Part shown: piece after piece, positions 12,401 through 23,335 of the stretch
Layout: every line of letters starts with the position of its first letter
How positions within the stretch are numbered: position 1 is the first letter of the stretch
Source of the DNA: Acanthococcus lagerstroemiae
Lineage: Eukaryota; Arthropoda; Insecta; Hemiptera; Eriococcidae
Direction of reading: 5' to 3'
NCBI GenBank assembly: GCA_031841125.1
Contig: CM063109.1
Span: 34,104,038-34,168,037 of the forward strand
Length of the DNA: 64,000 nucleotides
The notes under the pieces: generated by a model
Told to the model about the DNA's origin: nothing
Seen by the model: the letters and a program-made list of their open reading frames with translations, nothing else
Databases searched by the model: none
Position numbers and translations under genes: made by a program

Positions 12401-15400
12401 TCGAAATGGAAGTTACCACGCACGATGTGGATGCACCGCAGATTTACGGCTACCGTTTTGTGTTTTCTCGGTGGAACTTACAGCATATTATGGGTTTGAG
12501 TGACTACTAACTGGAAAGCAAACATTTTTCAATTTTTAGAAAATTTCTGTAAAAAGAGAGAAGGAAGAAGGAAAATGATCCCTTAAACCCTTAAACCTTC
12601 ACTTGAAACCGGTCGTGATGACTGTAAGTCATATTTTTGGGAATTTATTCGTGAGCCAAATTATGACATTCCTGACTTGAGTAAGCCGAAGTACACCTTA
12701 GTGATCCCATCCCACTTCGAATTTGAGGGTTAGTATGTAACGCCGCCATACGAATCCTCTGGCGGGGATGTAGCAAAATTCTAGCTCTACTTCTCCCCCA
12801 TTTGAAACCTGGGATGATAGGAAAAACTGTTCGTTAGTATACAATGTCGTTCAGCAAGTCAGGGGAGGGTATCTCGCATCTCCGATAGTAACCCTTTCCC
12901 CCATTTTGAATGTTGGGGTAAAAATTATACAGATCGTAGCACACACATTCATTTTATTAGTATATACTGCCAACTTACAAATCAGTGGAGGAGGACACCA
13001 AGTGATAACCCCCCTCCTTGATTATCTTGAGTATCGTGGTAAAAATTATACCAATTGTAGTGTTTCTTCAGTATATGAGACATTCCACTATGAATCGAGC
13101 CTAATTTGCTAAGTATATAGTTGTAAATGTCGCTATGTGGCCAAGTGGCAACGTGCCCACTTCGCAATCACTGGATAAGAAAAAACTCCTCAGCCTCAAA
13201 CACTGGAGTTCAGGGTTTTTGCGGGTCCTAGTAGATATGTAGAGGTACTTTTTCACGTGATAATAATTTGAAACTCCAAAAATCGTTTTTTGGTGCTGGA
13301 CAGAGGCCCCAAATCGGGCCTCATGCTCACCGAGAACGAGCTGCGTAGAGTTTCTGGTCCCTGTATCTGAAAGACTCATGCTTGACGCTAGGAAACTTTT
13401 TCTTATCCAGGGTCATACATGCACATTTTTTTGAAAGCGCGAAGCAAAATCCTGGGTGAATCATGGATTGCTCGGTCCATTGAACTTGAAAAGAATGAAT
13501 CGAGGCAAGATCATCAACTCAAAAACAAAAGATTGTTATGACTGTAGTAAAATTACCCATGCTTGACCTACATAGTAAAACTACGTGTATAAAAACAGTT
13601 GAACAGATATTAGTACTTAATTTGTCCATTAATCGCCATTCCCAAATTAGTTGTTCGTGACTACTACACTGACCACCTGACGATTCTGTCTGCGTTTTAC
13701 TTTGTCGTACTTGGAAGGTCTTATCATTGTTTAAATCACACCGCAGCTGGCAAATGAATGAACGATATAAAGCAGAAGGTCATCGCGTCTTCAGTTTATA
13801 TGCGTTCCATCAGAAGCCGAAACATAGTAATTTCCTTCTAATTATGACAAGAAAAGTAAACACTTATATCTTAAATGGTGGGGGGGGGGGTGAAATTTAT
13901 GGAAGAGTGAAAGGATCCGCTGAGAAAATATGAAAAAGAGGATGTCTGCGAAAGATAGAAGTTATTCTATAGGTATTAATAAAATTTGGAGCCTCACCAG
14001 CAGTCCACTTTGTATCTCAGGCACCTACCGTCGTTTGCATGGCTTGTCAGCCTAAAAGATAAACACTTTAGATCATTAGGAAGTTTTTTCAGAGGATGCA
14101 AAAAAGTTCTCCCTTTTATTTTCCAAAATTGGAGGTAACAAACAAAAAATATTGAAAAAATTTTGTACCTCTCTAGAAATCGCGTAAATCTGTTTGTTAA
14201 ATTTTTCAGTGCGCGTTTTCATTAATTGTTAAAAAATTTTCATTTTTTCTTTTGAGCTGGAGGAGGGGAATAAATTATAGTTGTACCCCCTAGCTTCTTT
14301 CGGGCGTTGTGAGCTGTTTTGTCCGGCGAAGTAGCGTCGTCTGAAGAGTGCTAGAATTTTTCTTTCCTCCTCTTCACCTTTCTATCATTCTTTAGAATTC
14401 CTGTGGGCCCCAACTCGACTAACTGAGCCAAACTTGCTATGACATCTAGGTTGGACGATTTTGCTAGGAGACCCTTAGACCCTTCTGCGCAAAAAGACAT
14501 TTCATAATTTTGGTAGTGAAAGATGGCACAATTTTGGTAACTCCTCTCCCCCCCCTCCCCAAAAAAAAAGAAAGAAAAGAAACAGAGATCAGATGATTCT
14601 ATTATGGCTCTTTATGAAGAAATAAAAGCACACAGGTTAGCCCCCTCCCTCAAACAGGGGCAGACGAGTTTGCAAAGGTCTCTCATATACCAACGATGAT
14701 CACATGATTATGGTAGGCCCTCTTCACCCCTCTTTCCCCGAAACAAAAGTCTAATGATTTCGTGGAATTGCTGATAATATAAAAAATGTCGGATAGAATT
14801 GCGGGGTATTTCGGCAGAGAAGCATAACTGTGACTGAACGGATGTCAAACCTGTGGCCGACTGAGAGAACAGAAGGAAAGTGAGGCATGAGAATAAAAAG
14901 AAGAACATGGTTCTGAAGAGATCATCCCGGGAGTTTAGGAATGCAGGAGACAAAAAACATTGGTTAGACCCTTGAATCGTGCTATGCAGGAAGTAGCCAG
15001 GCAGAACAATTTGTAAAAAAATATACATTCAAGAGGGGAGGGTTTCAATACAGATGGTTCGAATATTGGCCATCAAATTTCTGTTTTTGTTTCTTAGTTA
15101 TCGGTGGTTTAGACAGGGGTGGATTTACCCTTTCTGGTGTAGGAAGCCAAATCGAAATTGGCGCCTTCTGCGAGTTCTATCGCGCACACGCTTTGCGCCT
15201 CGTAAAGGGAATTTATTAGGGATGGCGGGGACTTGGAGGAATATGTAACAGGCACTATACCGTCCTGCGTTTGTGTTGAAAAATGTTTTTCTTCGCCCCC
15301 GGATGGGACCCTTTTCTTCTCCATGTCCTAAACAAATGCTTCCCATGCTTACGTGTTAGTCCGCCGTGTTTGGACTTGACTCACTCTTTTTCCATCAGGA

Positions 15401-15917
15401 CTAAAAGGATCAGAGATGTAAAACATTCGAAATTTAAAATGTGGATAAATTTATCTTTGAATAGAATGTACGAGGACCTACGTCAAGTAGATTCACTATT
15501 TGAAATTATTTTCAACGTAGGTATTTATGTCTATCTATGTATATTTTGTGTACTATTAAGTTAGTACTTTTCAGATTGTCATTTGTTTGGTAATCAAATA
15601 GCTATTCCATACGTGTTTAAGACAGGGTTGTTTTTTTTTTTTTGTGTAACTTCAGCCTCTTTCTTCCAGAAAAACTATGATTTTCAGTTAGTACTGCTTT
15701 TGTATTTCAACTTTATAACATGAAAGTAGCATTCTGAAATAAAGTAAGAAAATTGTACCAACATGCTGTTTCTGTTCGATGCTAACTCGTCCTTAGATTG
15801 AGCATCTTCTATTCCATAATCGGAGATAAGTTTTGAATTTATAAATGAGTAGATAGGAATCTAACGGTATCTTCTAGATAGGTTTCATCAAACACATCTA
15901 TCTTCTATCTCGAATAG
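9451..15917. other. Intergenic, no gene recognised
   Basis: Some 6.5 kb without a recognisable exon. It includes G/C homopolymer runs near 10074-10084, 10193-10204, 10784-10793 and 13878-13887, and two similar segments near 12900 and 13030 sharing gtaaaaattatac. A lone hAT-like end (caggggtggatttacc) lies at about 15115 without a partner. No tRNA, CRISPR or coding signal was seen. Confidence 0.45.
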
Positions 15918-16959
15918 TTTTTTTCAACTTGTCTTCTGCTTTCTACATATCTCTGTTTTAATCCACAAGGCGATAGACATTAAACAAAAGATAAGTCGAT
16001 AGGACACGAGGTATGTGTAACGTCAAGTCACAATAAGTTATGCCAAGTCACGAATTTTCTTCGAAATGAGATTCGAAGTCAGTCGATGAATCCGCAATAA
16101 TATTTTGCGTGTTTTCAAAAACCAGAAACACTGAATTTCCACGTGTAAATCTGAACCAAGATCGATCAACAGCGTTCTGAAGTGGTAGGTATCAGATTAA
16201 TTTAGCAGTTGCAGTCGTGGTTGTGCTGATGAAATGAATCGCACTTTCAGTCAGGAATATAAAATATTTTCCAAAAATTTTCTCAAGTTTCTATTCTGTG
16301 GACTATAGATGCTTTTGAAAGAACAATTTACTGATTAGCATTTAGTCGATAAATGAATTAACGTATCAAAAGTTGCGTTTTGGGAATAATCCAAAAAATC
16401 GCATGGCCGCCAACTAGCTCAAGGTTGTCTCGCAGCACACTGAATAGCAACATCAGCAATTCTGGATGTGCACAACATTCATCTTAGGTAATTCGATCAT
16501 CCGATATAAGAGATCGTAGCACTTGCAACAGTCAACTTCAGGTAGGCCTCGGAAGTGATATTGATGATTATTCATGCATCGGTCAATTGTGTTATAATTA
16601 TGTTGACTATCAAGTCGTATAACACTGCACAACAATTTGAGATTTTGTAAAAAGTATATTCAATTTTTTACTACAAGTACGATTTAAGGTTGTGGGTCAA
16701 AATTTAGTTCTACCAAAGGTCTATTTTTTTAGCACTGGAAAAATGGCCGGGCAAAAGGAACCACCTATAAAACATCCAAAATTCGAGGGGAAAAAAGTTC
16801 TATGCTGCAAAACGAATCTATTTCGATATAAAAACAATAAGTAAGTAATAACCTAAAATACAAAATTACAATTTTTTTTTTCGTCAAATTACGTAATACA
16901 AAAATCACAGACGTAAAAACCAACACCCGAATAACTGGTATTTCTCAAAAATACTTAAA

Positions 16960-17795
16960 CAATTATTGAAAAATTTTCTTGAAGAATTTTGATGAAACTG
17001 TTTTGGAAATCATTAGAAATTTTTCCAAAGATTTCCAATGAGATTCTATGGACATTATCGGAATTTTTTCCAAAGATTTCCGATGAAATTCCTTAATAAT
17101 CATATCCGAGATTTTTCCCGTTTCCAAAAAAATTCTTCACAATTTATTGGAGACTTTTTCCCGAGTTCCGATAAAATTCTTTAAAAATGTTCGGAGATTT
17201 TTCCCGAGTTCCGATGATTTTTTTTTTTAATTATAGGAGATTTTCCCACCATATCCGATGAAATTTCTTAAAATTTCTCGGAGATTTTTCCCGAATTCCG
17301 ATGAAATTCCGTAAAGTTTATCGAAGATTTTCCCCGACGTTTCCGAAGAAATTCTTTGGAAGTTATTGGAATTTTTTTTCCAACAATACCGATGAAATTC
17401 CTTTAAAATCATCCGAGATTTTCCCTGAAGTTTCCGAAGAAAGTCTCCGGAGATTATCGAACATTTTACCTGACGAGTTTCGATAAAATTCTGCAAAAAC
17501 CATCGAAATCCCCCCCCCCGAATCGTTGCATTTTCTGTTGTCCGTCACGGCGCCACAGAGCACAGTAACAGAAAATGCAACGATTCGGGGGGAAAACTTC
17601 GATGGGTTTTGAAGAATTTTATCGAAACTCGTCAGGAAAAATGTTCGATAATCTCCGGAAACTTTCTTCGGAAATTCCTTAAAAATCATCCAATATTTTC
17701 CCCAACGTTTCCAAAAACATTCTTTGGAAATTCTTGGAATTTTTTCTCAACAAAATTCCGGTGAAATTCCTTAAAAATCAGCGGAGATCTTTCCG
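16960..17795 (+). repeat. 43-47 bp minisatellite, copy 1
   Basis: Repeated variants of gagatttttcccgagttccgatgaaattcc plus a spacer such as ttaaaaatcat form an irregular array of roughly 43-47 bp units. The units alternate between ttccgatgaaattcc and ttccgaagaaattct forms. A 244-bp palindrome interrupts the array, and beyond it the units appear partly in inverted orientation. No coding role is apparent. Confidence 0.85.
17431..17674. repeat. 244-bp palindrome inside minisatellite, copy 1
   Basis: The left arm runs from tttccgaagaaagtctccgg to cattttctgtt, and the right arm is its near-exact reverse complement, running from aacagaaaatgcaacgattc to ctttcttcggaaa. About 20-30 bp of GC-richer loop (gtccgtcacggcgccacag) separate them. 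Such a structure can extrude as a cruciform, and its transcript would fold into a hairpin of about 105 bp. The C-run in the left arm and the G-run in the right arm differ slightly in length. Confidence 0.88.
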
Positions 17796-18352
17796 TGTGA
17801 CATTTGGAATCAGCGACCTCGAAAACCCCCTTTTCGATTGTCTGTTTGCTAGGTCATGATACTTCAATTTTGGACGGATTTTGGTCATATCTAGGCCCCT
17901 TACTCCCGAATTTGATGAATTTTGAATTTTTTTTCGTGGATTCATACTCTGGAGGAAGTTTCCTATTCAACGATGTGCGTGAAGCCACTTTAATAATCTG
18001 CATTCAGAAAATCAAAAATTTATGAGTAGGAACAAATTTTAGGTTGAAAATTTGGATTTTAAAGCCCTAAACCGGGTTAAATCGTGTATTTGGAATCCGT
18101 GACCTCGAAAACCCCGCTTTCAATCGTTTGTTTGCTAGGTTATGACACTTTAATTTTTGATGGATTTTGGTCATTTTTAGGCCCCTTGCCTCCAAAATTG
18201 ATGAATTTTGATACTTTTTCACGGATTCGTATTTTGCAGGATATGCCCTTTCCAGCGATGTGCATAAAGGCATACCTTTCCATTTAAGATTCCAAAATTG
18301 GTGGCACGGTTACAGTCCCCCATAAATGGGGGAGAACATTTTTCAAGCCCTA
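17795..18352 (+). repeat. 288-bp diverged tandem duplication, copy 1
   Basis: Two units start at tttggaatcagcgacctcg (about 17803) and tttggaatccgtgacctcg (about 18091). Both continue through tttgctaggt, ggattttggtcat, ctaggcccctt and gatgaattttga before diverging. Their divergence far exceeds that between the two 3.7-kb blocks, so this internal duplication is older. Confidence 0.85.
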
Positions 18353-18935
18353 GAGAAACTAGATCTTGCCGCAGGAAGATAACAATGTGTCCGGCATAGA
18401 TCCACCAATCAGTTCGGATTAAGAAATAGGGGGTAACTTTCGTGGAACACCTTGTATTTAGCACTCCAAAGACTTACCTATTCTATCGGTCAATTAATAC
18501 GCACGCTTTTCTGCACTCATCTCGTTTCTTTCATTTTGTATGCCCTCACTCCAGCCCGGACTAGACACTGCTCGCACAAATTTCCAATAAACCTAAATTT
18601 ATCAGCTTCCCCCGGCGGCTAGGCTATCTATTTGAATGAAATCAATCACAACATTGGCAGTTATCTGTATTATCTTCGACATAAATATTTCACAATAATT
18701 TTATTAATTTCAAATATAGCTACTCACAGTATTATCTTAGCGTACATTTGACCGGAAAGCACTTAGATAACACGTTTGTTTTTCTGCGATGAAACGACGC
18801 ACAGTACGGTCAGTTAGGGAAAATACGCGTACAATCGAGAAAAGCCGGCCTTGATTTTTGTGTTACATAACGATTTTATCATTTTATTGTCTCTGTTATT
18901 ACCGCAACACGGATGTTAACCCTTTGCTGAATAAT

Positions 18936-19319
18936 TTATCGAATACCTCTTACGTGTCTCGCTCGCCGATGAGATCGCTTCAGCCTAATTAATCCTGATT
19001 TTGCTTGTTTCATTTTCTCAGGAAACGAATAGTGAGAGGTAGAAAGCCCCTCGATAACGCCTCTGCAATGCAAAGTTCGGTGCGTGATCTGCTCAATAGC
19101 ATCCGTGCGGTCGTGAGCAAGAATACGGATTAATTTTACGAAGAAGAGCGTTTCGTGAAATACGTTCAAGTTCATTGCCAGATCGTCATCTCGAATCAAA
19201 TGTTCGGCGTCGACATCGCTCGTGGGTATTCGTAGTACCATTTCGCCGTAATTAATATTCGAGAAACGGATATTTTTTCTGAGCTGCGCGATAAATGCGG
19301 AATTATTCGTTTCAGGCAT
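18936..19319 (-). CDS. Hypothetical 127-aa ORF upstream of ceramidase exon 1A
   Basis: An ATG-initiated frame of 127 codons runs divergently from the ceramidase start, its ATG 143 bp from the ceramidase ATG. The protein is charged, with a basic, Arg/His-rich tail (RRARHVRGIR), and has no signal peptide, membrane segment or motif I recognise. The DNA is richer in GC and CpG than its surroundings, which could reflect coding or just a CpG-rich promoter. It is preserved identically in the duplicated block, but the duplication is too recent for that to prove selection. It may be a divergent short gene, an exon, or chance. Confidence 0.25.
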   Translation of the reverse strand: MPETNNSAFIAQLRKNIRFSNINYGEMVLRIPTSDVDAEHLIRDDDLAMNLNVFHETLFFVKLIRILAHDRTDAIEQITHRTLHCRGVIEGLSTSHYSFPEKMKQAKSGLIRLKRSHRRARHVRGIR

Positions 19320-19462
19320 TCAGTGACCGGGCTCAGTGCGAATAGAATGATTTTCCAGTCGGAGTGCGGTGTGTAGCTCGCGTGAGCAGAGCGTCTAAGC
19401 CTACACTCGTCTGAGACATCCAAAAGGTGTATGCTCCGGTGGACATTCAACCAACAACTTTC
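19320..19462 (+). promoter_or_regulatory. Presumed core promoter/5' UTR of ceramidase, copy 1, with overlapping uORF
   Basis: The sequence just before exon 1A contains two TCAGTG motifs (19324-19329 and 19334-19339) resembling the arthropod initiator TCAGT, though the start site is not known. An upstream ATG at 19431, 32 bp before the main ATG and in another frame, opens a 26-codon uORF that ends at 19511, inside the signal-peptide coding region. Its context is poor (T at -3, C at +4), so ribosomes may leak past it if it is transcribed. Confidence 0.4.
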
Positions 19463-19600
19463 ATGGGTCAGTTGCAGAGGAGCCACGTGTGCTTTCTGTG
19501 GCTGCTGGTGACATTGGCCGACGTGATTGGCCAACTGCCGGCGTACCAGATCGGTGTCGGTATCGCAGACGTGACTGGACCTTCGGTCGGAGTGACCTTT
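19463..19600 (+). CDS. Neutral ceramidase exon 1A (signal peptide and N-terminus)
   Basis: The ATG at 19463 opens 46 codons: a hydrophobic signal peptide (VCFLWLLVTLADVIG, about residues 9-23) followed by YQIGVGIADVTGPS, the conserved N-terminal strand of mature neutral ceramidases. The exon ends at ttt|gtaagc, phase 0, matching exon 2 at 28067. A GTG-started upstream extension of the frame exists, but the ATG followed by the hydrophobic stretch is the natural start. It is identical in sequence to exon 1B at 23198. Used with its own promoter it would splice across 8.5 kb and skip exon 1B, which has no obvious need for an acceptor. Confidence 0.85.
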
Positions 19601-20693
19601 GTAAGCGCATAATATGGTTATTTCGTATAAATACATGATCAATATCCTGCCTTTTTTTCAACTTGTCTTCTGCTTTCTACATATCTCTGTTTTAATCCAC
19701 AAGGCGATAGACATTAAACAAAAGATAAGTCGATAGGACACGAGGTATGTGTAACGTCAAGTCACAATAAGTTATGCCAAGTCACGAATTTTCTTCGAAA
19801 TGAGATTCGAAGTCAGTCGATGAATCCGCAATAATATTTTGCGTGTTTTCAAAAACCAGAAACACTGAATTTCCACGTGTAAATCTGAACCAAGATCGAT
19901 CAACAGCGTTCTGAAGTGGTAGGTATCAGATTAATTTAGCAGTTGCAGTCGTGGTTGTGCTGATGAAATGAATCGCACTTTCAGTCAGGAATATAAAATA
20001 TTTTCCAAAAATTTTCTCAAGTTTCTATTCTGTGGACTATAGATGCTTTTGAAAGAACAATTTACTGATTAGCATTTAGTCGATAAATGAATTAACGTAT
20101 CAAAAGTTGCGTTTTGGGAATAATCCAAAAAATCGCATGGCCGCCAACTAGCTCAAGGTTGTCTCGCAGCACACTGAATAGCAACATCAGCAATTCTGGA
20201 TGTGCACAACATTCATCTTAGGTAATTCGATCATCCGATATAAGAGATCGTAGCACTTGCAACAGTCAACTTCAGGTAGGCCTCGGAAGTGATATTGATG
20301 ATTATTCATGCATCGGTCAATTGTGTTATAATTATGTTGACTATCAAGTCGTATAACACTGCACAACAATTTGAGATTTTGTAAAAAGTATATTCAATTT
20401 TTTACTACAAGTACGATTTAAGGTTGTGGGTCAAAATTTAGTTCTACCAAAGGTCTATTTTTTTAGCACTGGAAAAATGGCCGGGCAAAAGGAACCACCT
20501 ATAAAACATCCAAAATTCGAGGGGAAAAAAGTTCTATGCTGCAAAACGAATCTATTTCGATATAAAAACAATAAGTAAGTAATAACCTAAAATACAAAAT
20601 TACAATTTTTTTTTCGTCAAATTACGTAATACAAAAATCACAGACGTAAAAACCAACACCCGAATAACTGGTATTTCTCAAAAATACTTAAAC

Positions 20694-21530
20694 AATTATT
20701 GAAAAATTTTCTTGAAGAATTTTGATGAAACATGTTTTGGAAATCATTAGAAATTTTTCCAAAGATTTCCAATGAGATTCTATGGACATTATCGGAATTT
20801 TTTCCAAAGATTTCCGATGAAATTCCTTAATAATCATATCCAAGATTTTTCCCGTTTCCAAAAAAATTCTTCACAATTTATTGGAGACTTTTTCCCGAGT
20901 TCCGATAAAATTCTTTAAAAATGTTCGGAGATTTTTCCCGAGTTCCGATGATTTTTTTTTTTAATTATAGGAGATTTTCCCACCATATCCGATGAAATTT
21001 CTTAAAATTTCTCGGAGATTTTTCCCGAATTCCGATGAAATTCCGTAAAGTTTATCGAAGATTTTCCCCGACGTTTCCGAAGAAATTCTTTGGAAATTAT
21101 TGGATTTTTTTTTCCAACAATACCGATGAAATTCCTTCAAAATCATCCGAGATTTTCCCTGAAGTTTCCGAAGAAAGTCTCCGGAGATTATCGAACATTT
21201 TACCTGACGAGTTTCGATAAAATTCTGCAAAAACCATCGAAATCCCCCCCCCCCGAATCGTTGCATTTTCTGTTGTCCGTCACGGCGCCACAGAGCACAG
21301 TAACAGAAAATGCAACGATTCGGGGGGAAAACTTCGATGGGTTTTGAAGAATTTTATCGAAACTCGTCAGGAAAAATGTTCGATAATCTCCGGAAACTTT
21401 CTCCGGAAATTCCTTAAAAATCATCCAATATTTTCCCCAACGTTTCCAAAAACATTCTTTGGAAATTCTTGGAATTTTTTCTCAACAAAATTCCGGTGAA
21501 ATTCCTTAAAAATCAGCGGAGATCTTTCCG
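20694..21530 (+). repeat. 43-47 bp minisatellite, copy 2
   Basis: Same array as at 16960-17795, carried over by the block duplication with a few substitutions and poly-T length changes. It contains the palindrome at 21165-21408. Confidence 0.85.
21165..21408. repeat. 244-bp palindrome inside minisatellite, copy 2
   Basis: Near-identical to the palindrome at 17431-17674. A difference near the right edge (ctttctccgg instead of ctttcttcgg) slightly changes pairing at the arm base. Confidence 0.88.
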
Positions 21531-22085
21531 TGTGACATTTGGAATCAGCGACCTCGAAAACCCCCTTTTCGATTGTCTGTTTGCTAGGTCATGATACTTC
21601 AATTTTGGACGGATTTTGGTCATCTCTAGGCCCCTTACTCCCGAATTTGATGAATTTTGAATTTTTTTTCGTGGATTCATACTCTGGAGGAAGTTTCCTA
21701 TTCAACGATGTGCGTGAAGCCACTTTAATAATCTGCATTCAGAAAATCAAAAATTTGTGAGTAGGAACAAATTTTAGGTTGAAAATTTGGATTTTAAAGC
21801 CCTAAACCGGGTTAAATCGTGTATTTGGAATCCGTGACCTCGAAAACCCCGCTTTCAATCGTTTGTTTGCTAGGTTATGACACTTTAATTTTTGATGGAT
21901 TTTGGTCATCTTTAGGCCCCTTGCCTCCAAAATTGATGAATTTTGAAACTTTTTTCACGGATTCGTATTTTGCAGGATATGCCCTTTCCAGCGATGTGCA
22001 TAAAGGCATACCTTTCCATTTAAGATTCCAAAATTGGTGGCACGTTACAGTCCCCCATAAATGGGGGAGAACATTTTTCAAACCC
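21530..22085 (+). repeat. 288-bp diverged tandem duplication, copy 2
   Basis: Repeat of the two-unit structure at 17795-18352, starting at tttggaatcagcgacctcg (about 21538) and tttggaatccgtgacctcg (about 21826). Confidence 0.85.
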
Positions 22086-22670
22086 TAGAGAAACTAGACC
22101 TTGCCGCAGGAAGATAACAATTTGTCCGGCATAGATCCACCTATCAGTTCGGAAAAAGAAATAGGGGGTAACTTTCGTGGAACACCTTGTATTTAGCACT
22201 CCAAAGACTTACCTATTCTATCGGTCAATTAATACGCACGCTTTTCTGCACTCATCTCGTTTCTTTCGTCTTGTATGCCCTCGCTCCAGTCCGGACTAGA
22301 CACTGCTCGCACAAATTTCCAATAAACCTAAATTTATCAGCTTCCCCCGGCGGCTAGGCTATCTATTTAAATGAAATCAATCACAACATTGGCAGTTATC
22401 TGTATTATCTTCGACATAAATATTTCACAATAATTTTATTAATTTCAAATATAGCTACTCACAGTATTATCTTAGCGTACATTTGACCGGAAAGCACTTA
22501 GATAACACGTTTGTTTTTCTGCGATGAAACGACGCACAGTACGGTCAGTTAGGGAAAATACGCGTACAATCGAGAAAAGCCGGCCTTGATTTTTGTGTTA
22601 CATAACGATTTTATCATTTTATTGTCTCTGTTATTACCGCAACACGGATGTTAACCCTTTGCTGAATAAT

Positions 22671-23054
22671 TTATCGAATACCTCTTACGTGTCTCGCTCG
22701 CCGATGAGATCGCTTCAGCCTAATTAATCCTGATTTTGCTTGTTTCATTTTCTCAGGAAACGAATAGTGAGAGGTAGAAAGCCCCTCGATAACGCCTCTG
22801 CAATGCAAAGTTCGGTGCGTGATCTGCTCAATAGCATCCGTGCGGTCGTGAGCAAGAATACGGATTAATTTTACGAAGAAGAGCGTTTCGTGAAATACGT
22901 TCAAGTTCATTGCCAGATCGTCATCTCGAATCAAATGTTCGGCGTCGACATCGCTCGTGGGTATTCGTAGTACCATTTCGCCGTAATTAATATTCGAGAA
23001 ACGGATATTTTTTCTGAGCTGCGCGATAAATGCGGAATTATTCGTTTCAGGCAT
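22671..23054 (-). CDS. Hypothetical 127-aa ORF upstream of ceramidase exon 1B
   Basis: Same protein as the 18936-19319 ORF with no change visible in the translation. It runs divergently from exon 1B with a 143-bp gap between start codons. The function is unknown and no domain is recognisable. Coding status is doubtful for the reasons given at the first copy. Confidence 0.25.
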   Translation of the reverse strand: MPETNNSAFIAQLRKNIRFSNINYGEMVLRIPTSDVDAEHLIRDDDLAMNLNVFHETLFFVKLIRILAHDRTDAIEQITHRTLHCRGVIEGLSTSHYSFPEKMKQAKSGLIRLKRSHRRARHVRGIR

Positions 23055-23197
23055 TCAGTGACCGGGCTCAGTGCGAATAGAATGATTTTCCAGTCGGAGT
23101 GCGGTGTGTAGCTCGCGTGAGCAGAGCGTCTAAGCCTACACTCGTCTGAGACATCCAAAAGGTGTATGCTCCGGTGGACATTCAACCAACAACTTTC
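23055..23197 (+). promoter_or_regulatory. Presumed core promoter/5' UTR of ceramidase, copy 2, with overlapping uORF
   Basis: Second copy of the region at 19320-19462, with the same TCAGTG motifs and the same out-of-frame upstream ATG (23166) whose short frame overlaps the main start. As it adjoins the gene body, it is the likelier main promoter if only one is used. Confidence 0.4.
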
Positions 23198-23335
23198 ATG
23201 GGTCAGTTGCAGAGGAGCCACGTGTGCTTTCTGTGGCTGCTGGTGACATTGGCCGACGTGATTGGCCAACTGCCGGCGTACCAGATCGGTGTCGGTATCG
23301 CAGACGTGACTGGACCTTCGGTCGGAGTGACCTTT
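23198..23335 (+). CDS. CDase: Neutral ceramidase exon 1B
   Basis: Identical to exon 1A, including the ATG context and the ttt|gtaagc donor. It encodes the signal peptide and the conserved YQIGVGIADVTGP strand. Phase 0, joining exon 2 across 4.7 kb. Confidence 0.9.

Larger units (their letters stand above)
15918..19651 (+). repeat. Tandem segmental duplication, copy 1 (about 3.73 kb)
   Basis: This block recurs immediately downstream at 19652-23387 in the same orientation. The offset is 3734-3735 bp and there are only scattered substitutions and 1-bp indels. The copies meet at a T7 tract: the left flank and the junction both read TTTTTTTcaacttgtc, while the right end of each copy reads atcaatat(a)cctgcc. 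Each copy carries the first exon and upstream region of the neutral ceramidase gene, a minisatellite with a palindrome, a 288-bp tandem repeat and an antisense ORF. The high identity means a recent event or an assembler placing two haplotypes in series. Confidence 0.95.

Noticed and set aside
15115..15310. caggggtggatttacc, considered as a complete hAT MITE
   Set aside because: No matching inverted right end was found downstream, so only a lone end can be claimed.
19196..19642. 148-codon minus-strand frame over exon 1A (and the 178-codon counterpart at 22931-23467)
   Set aside because: Antisense of the signal-peptide exon, with no domain. The plus-strand ceramidase reading is certain here.
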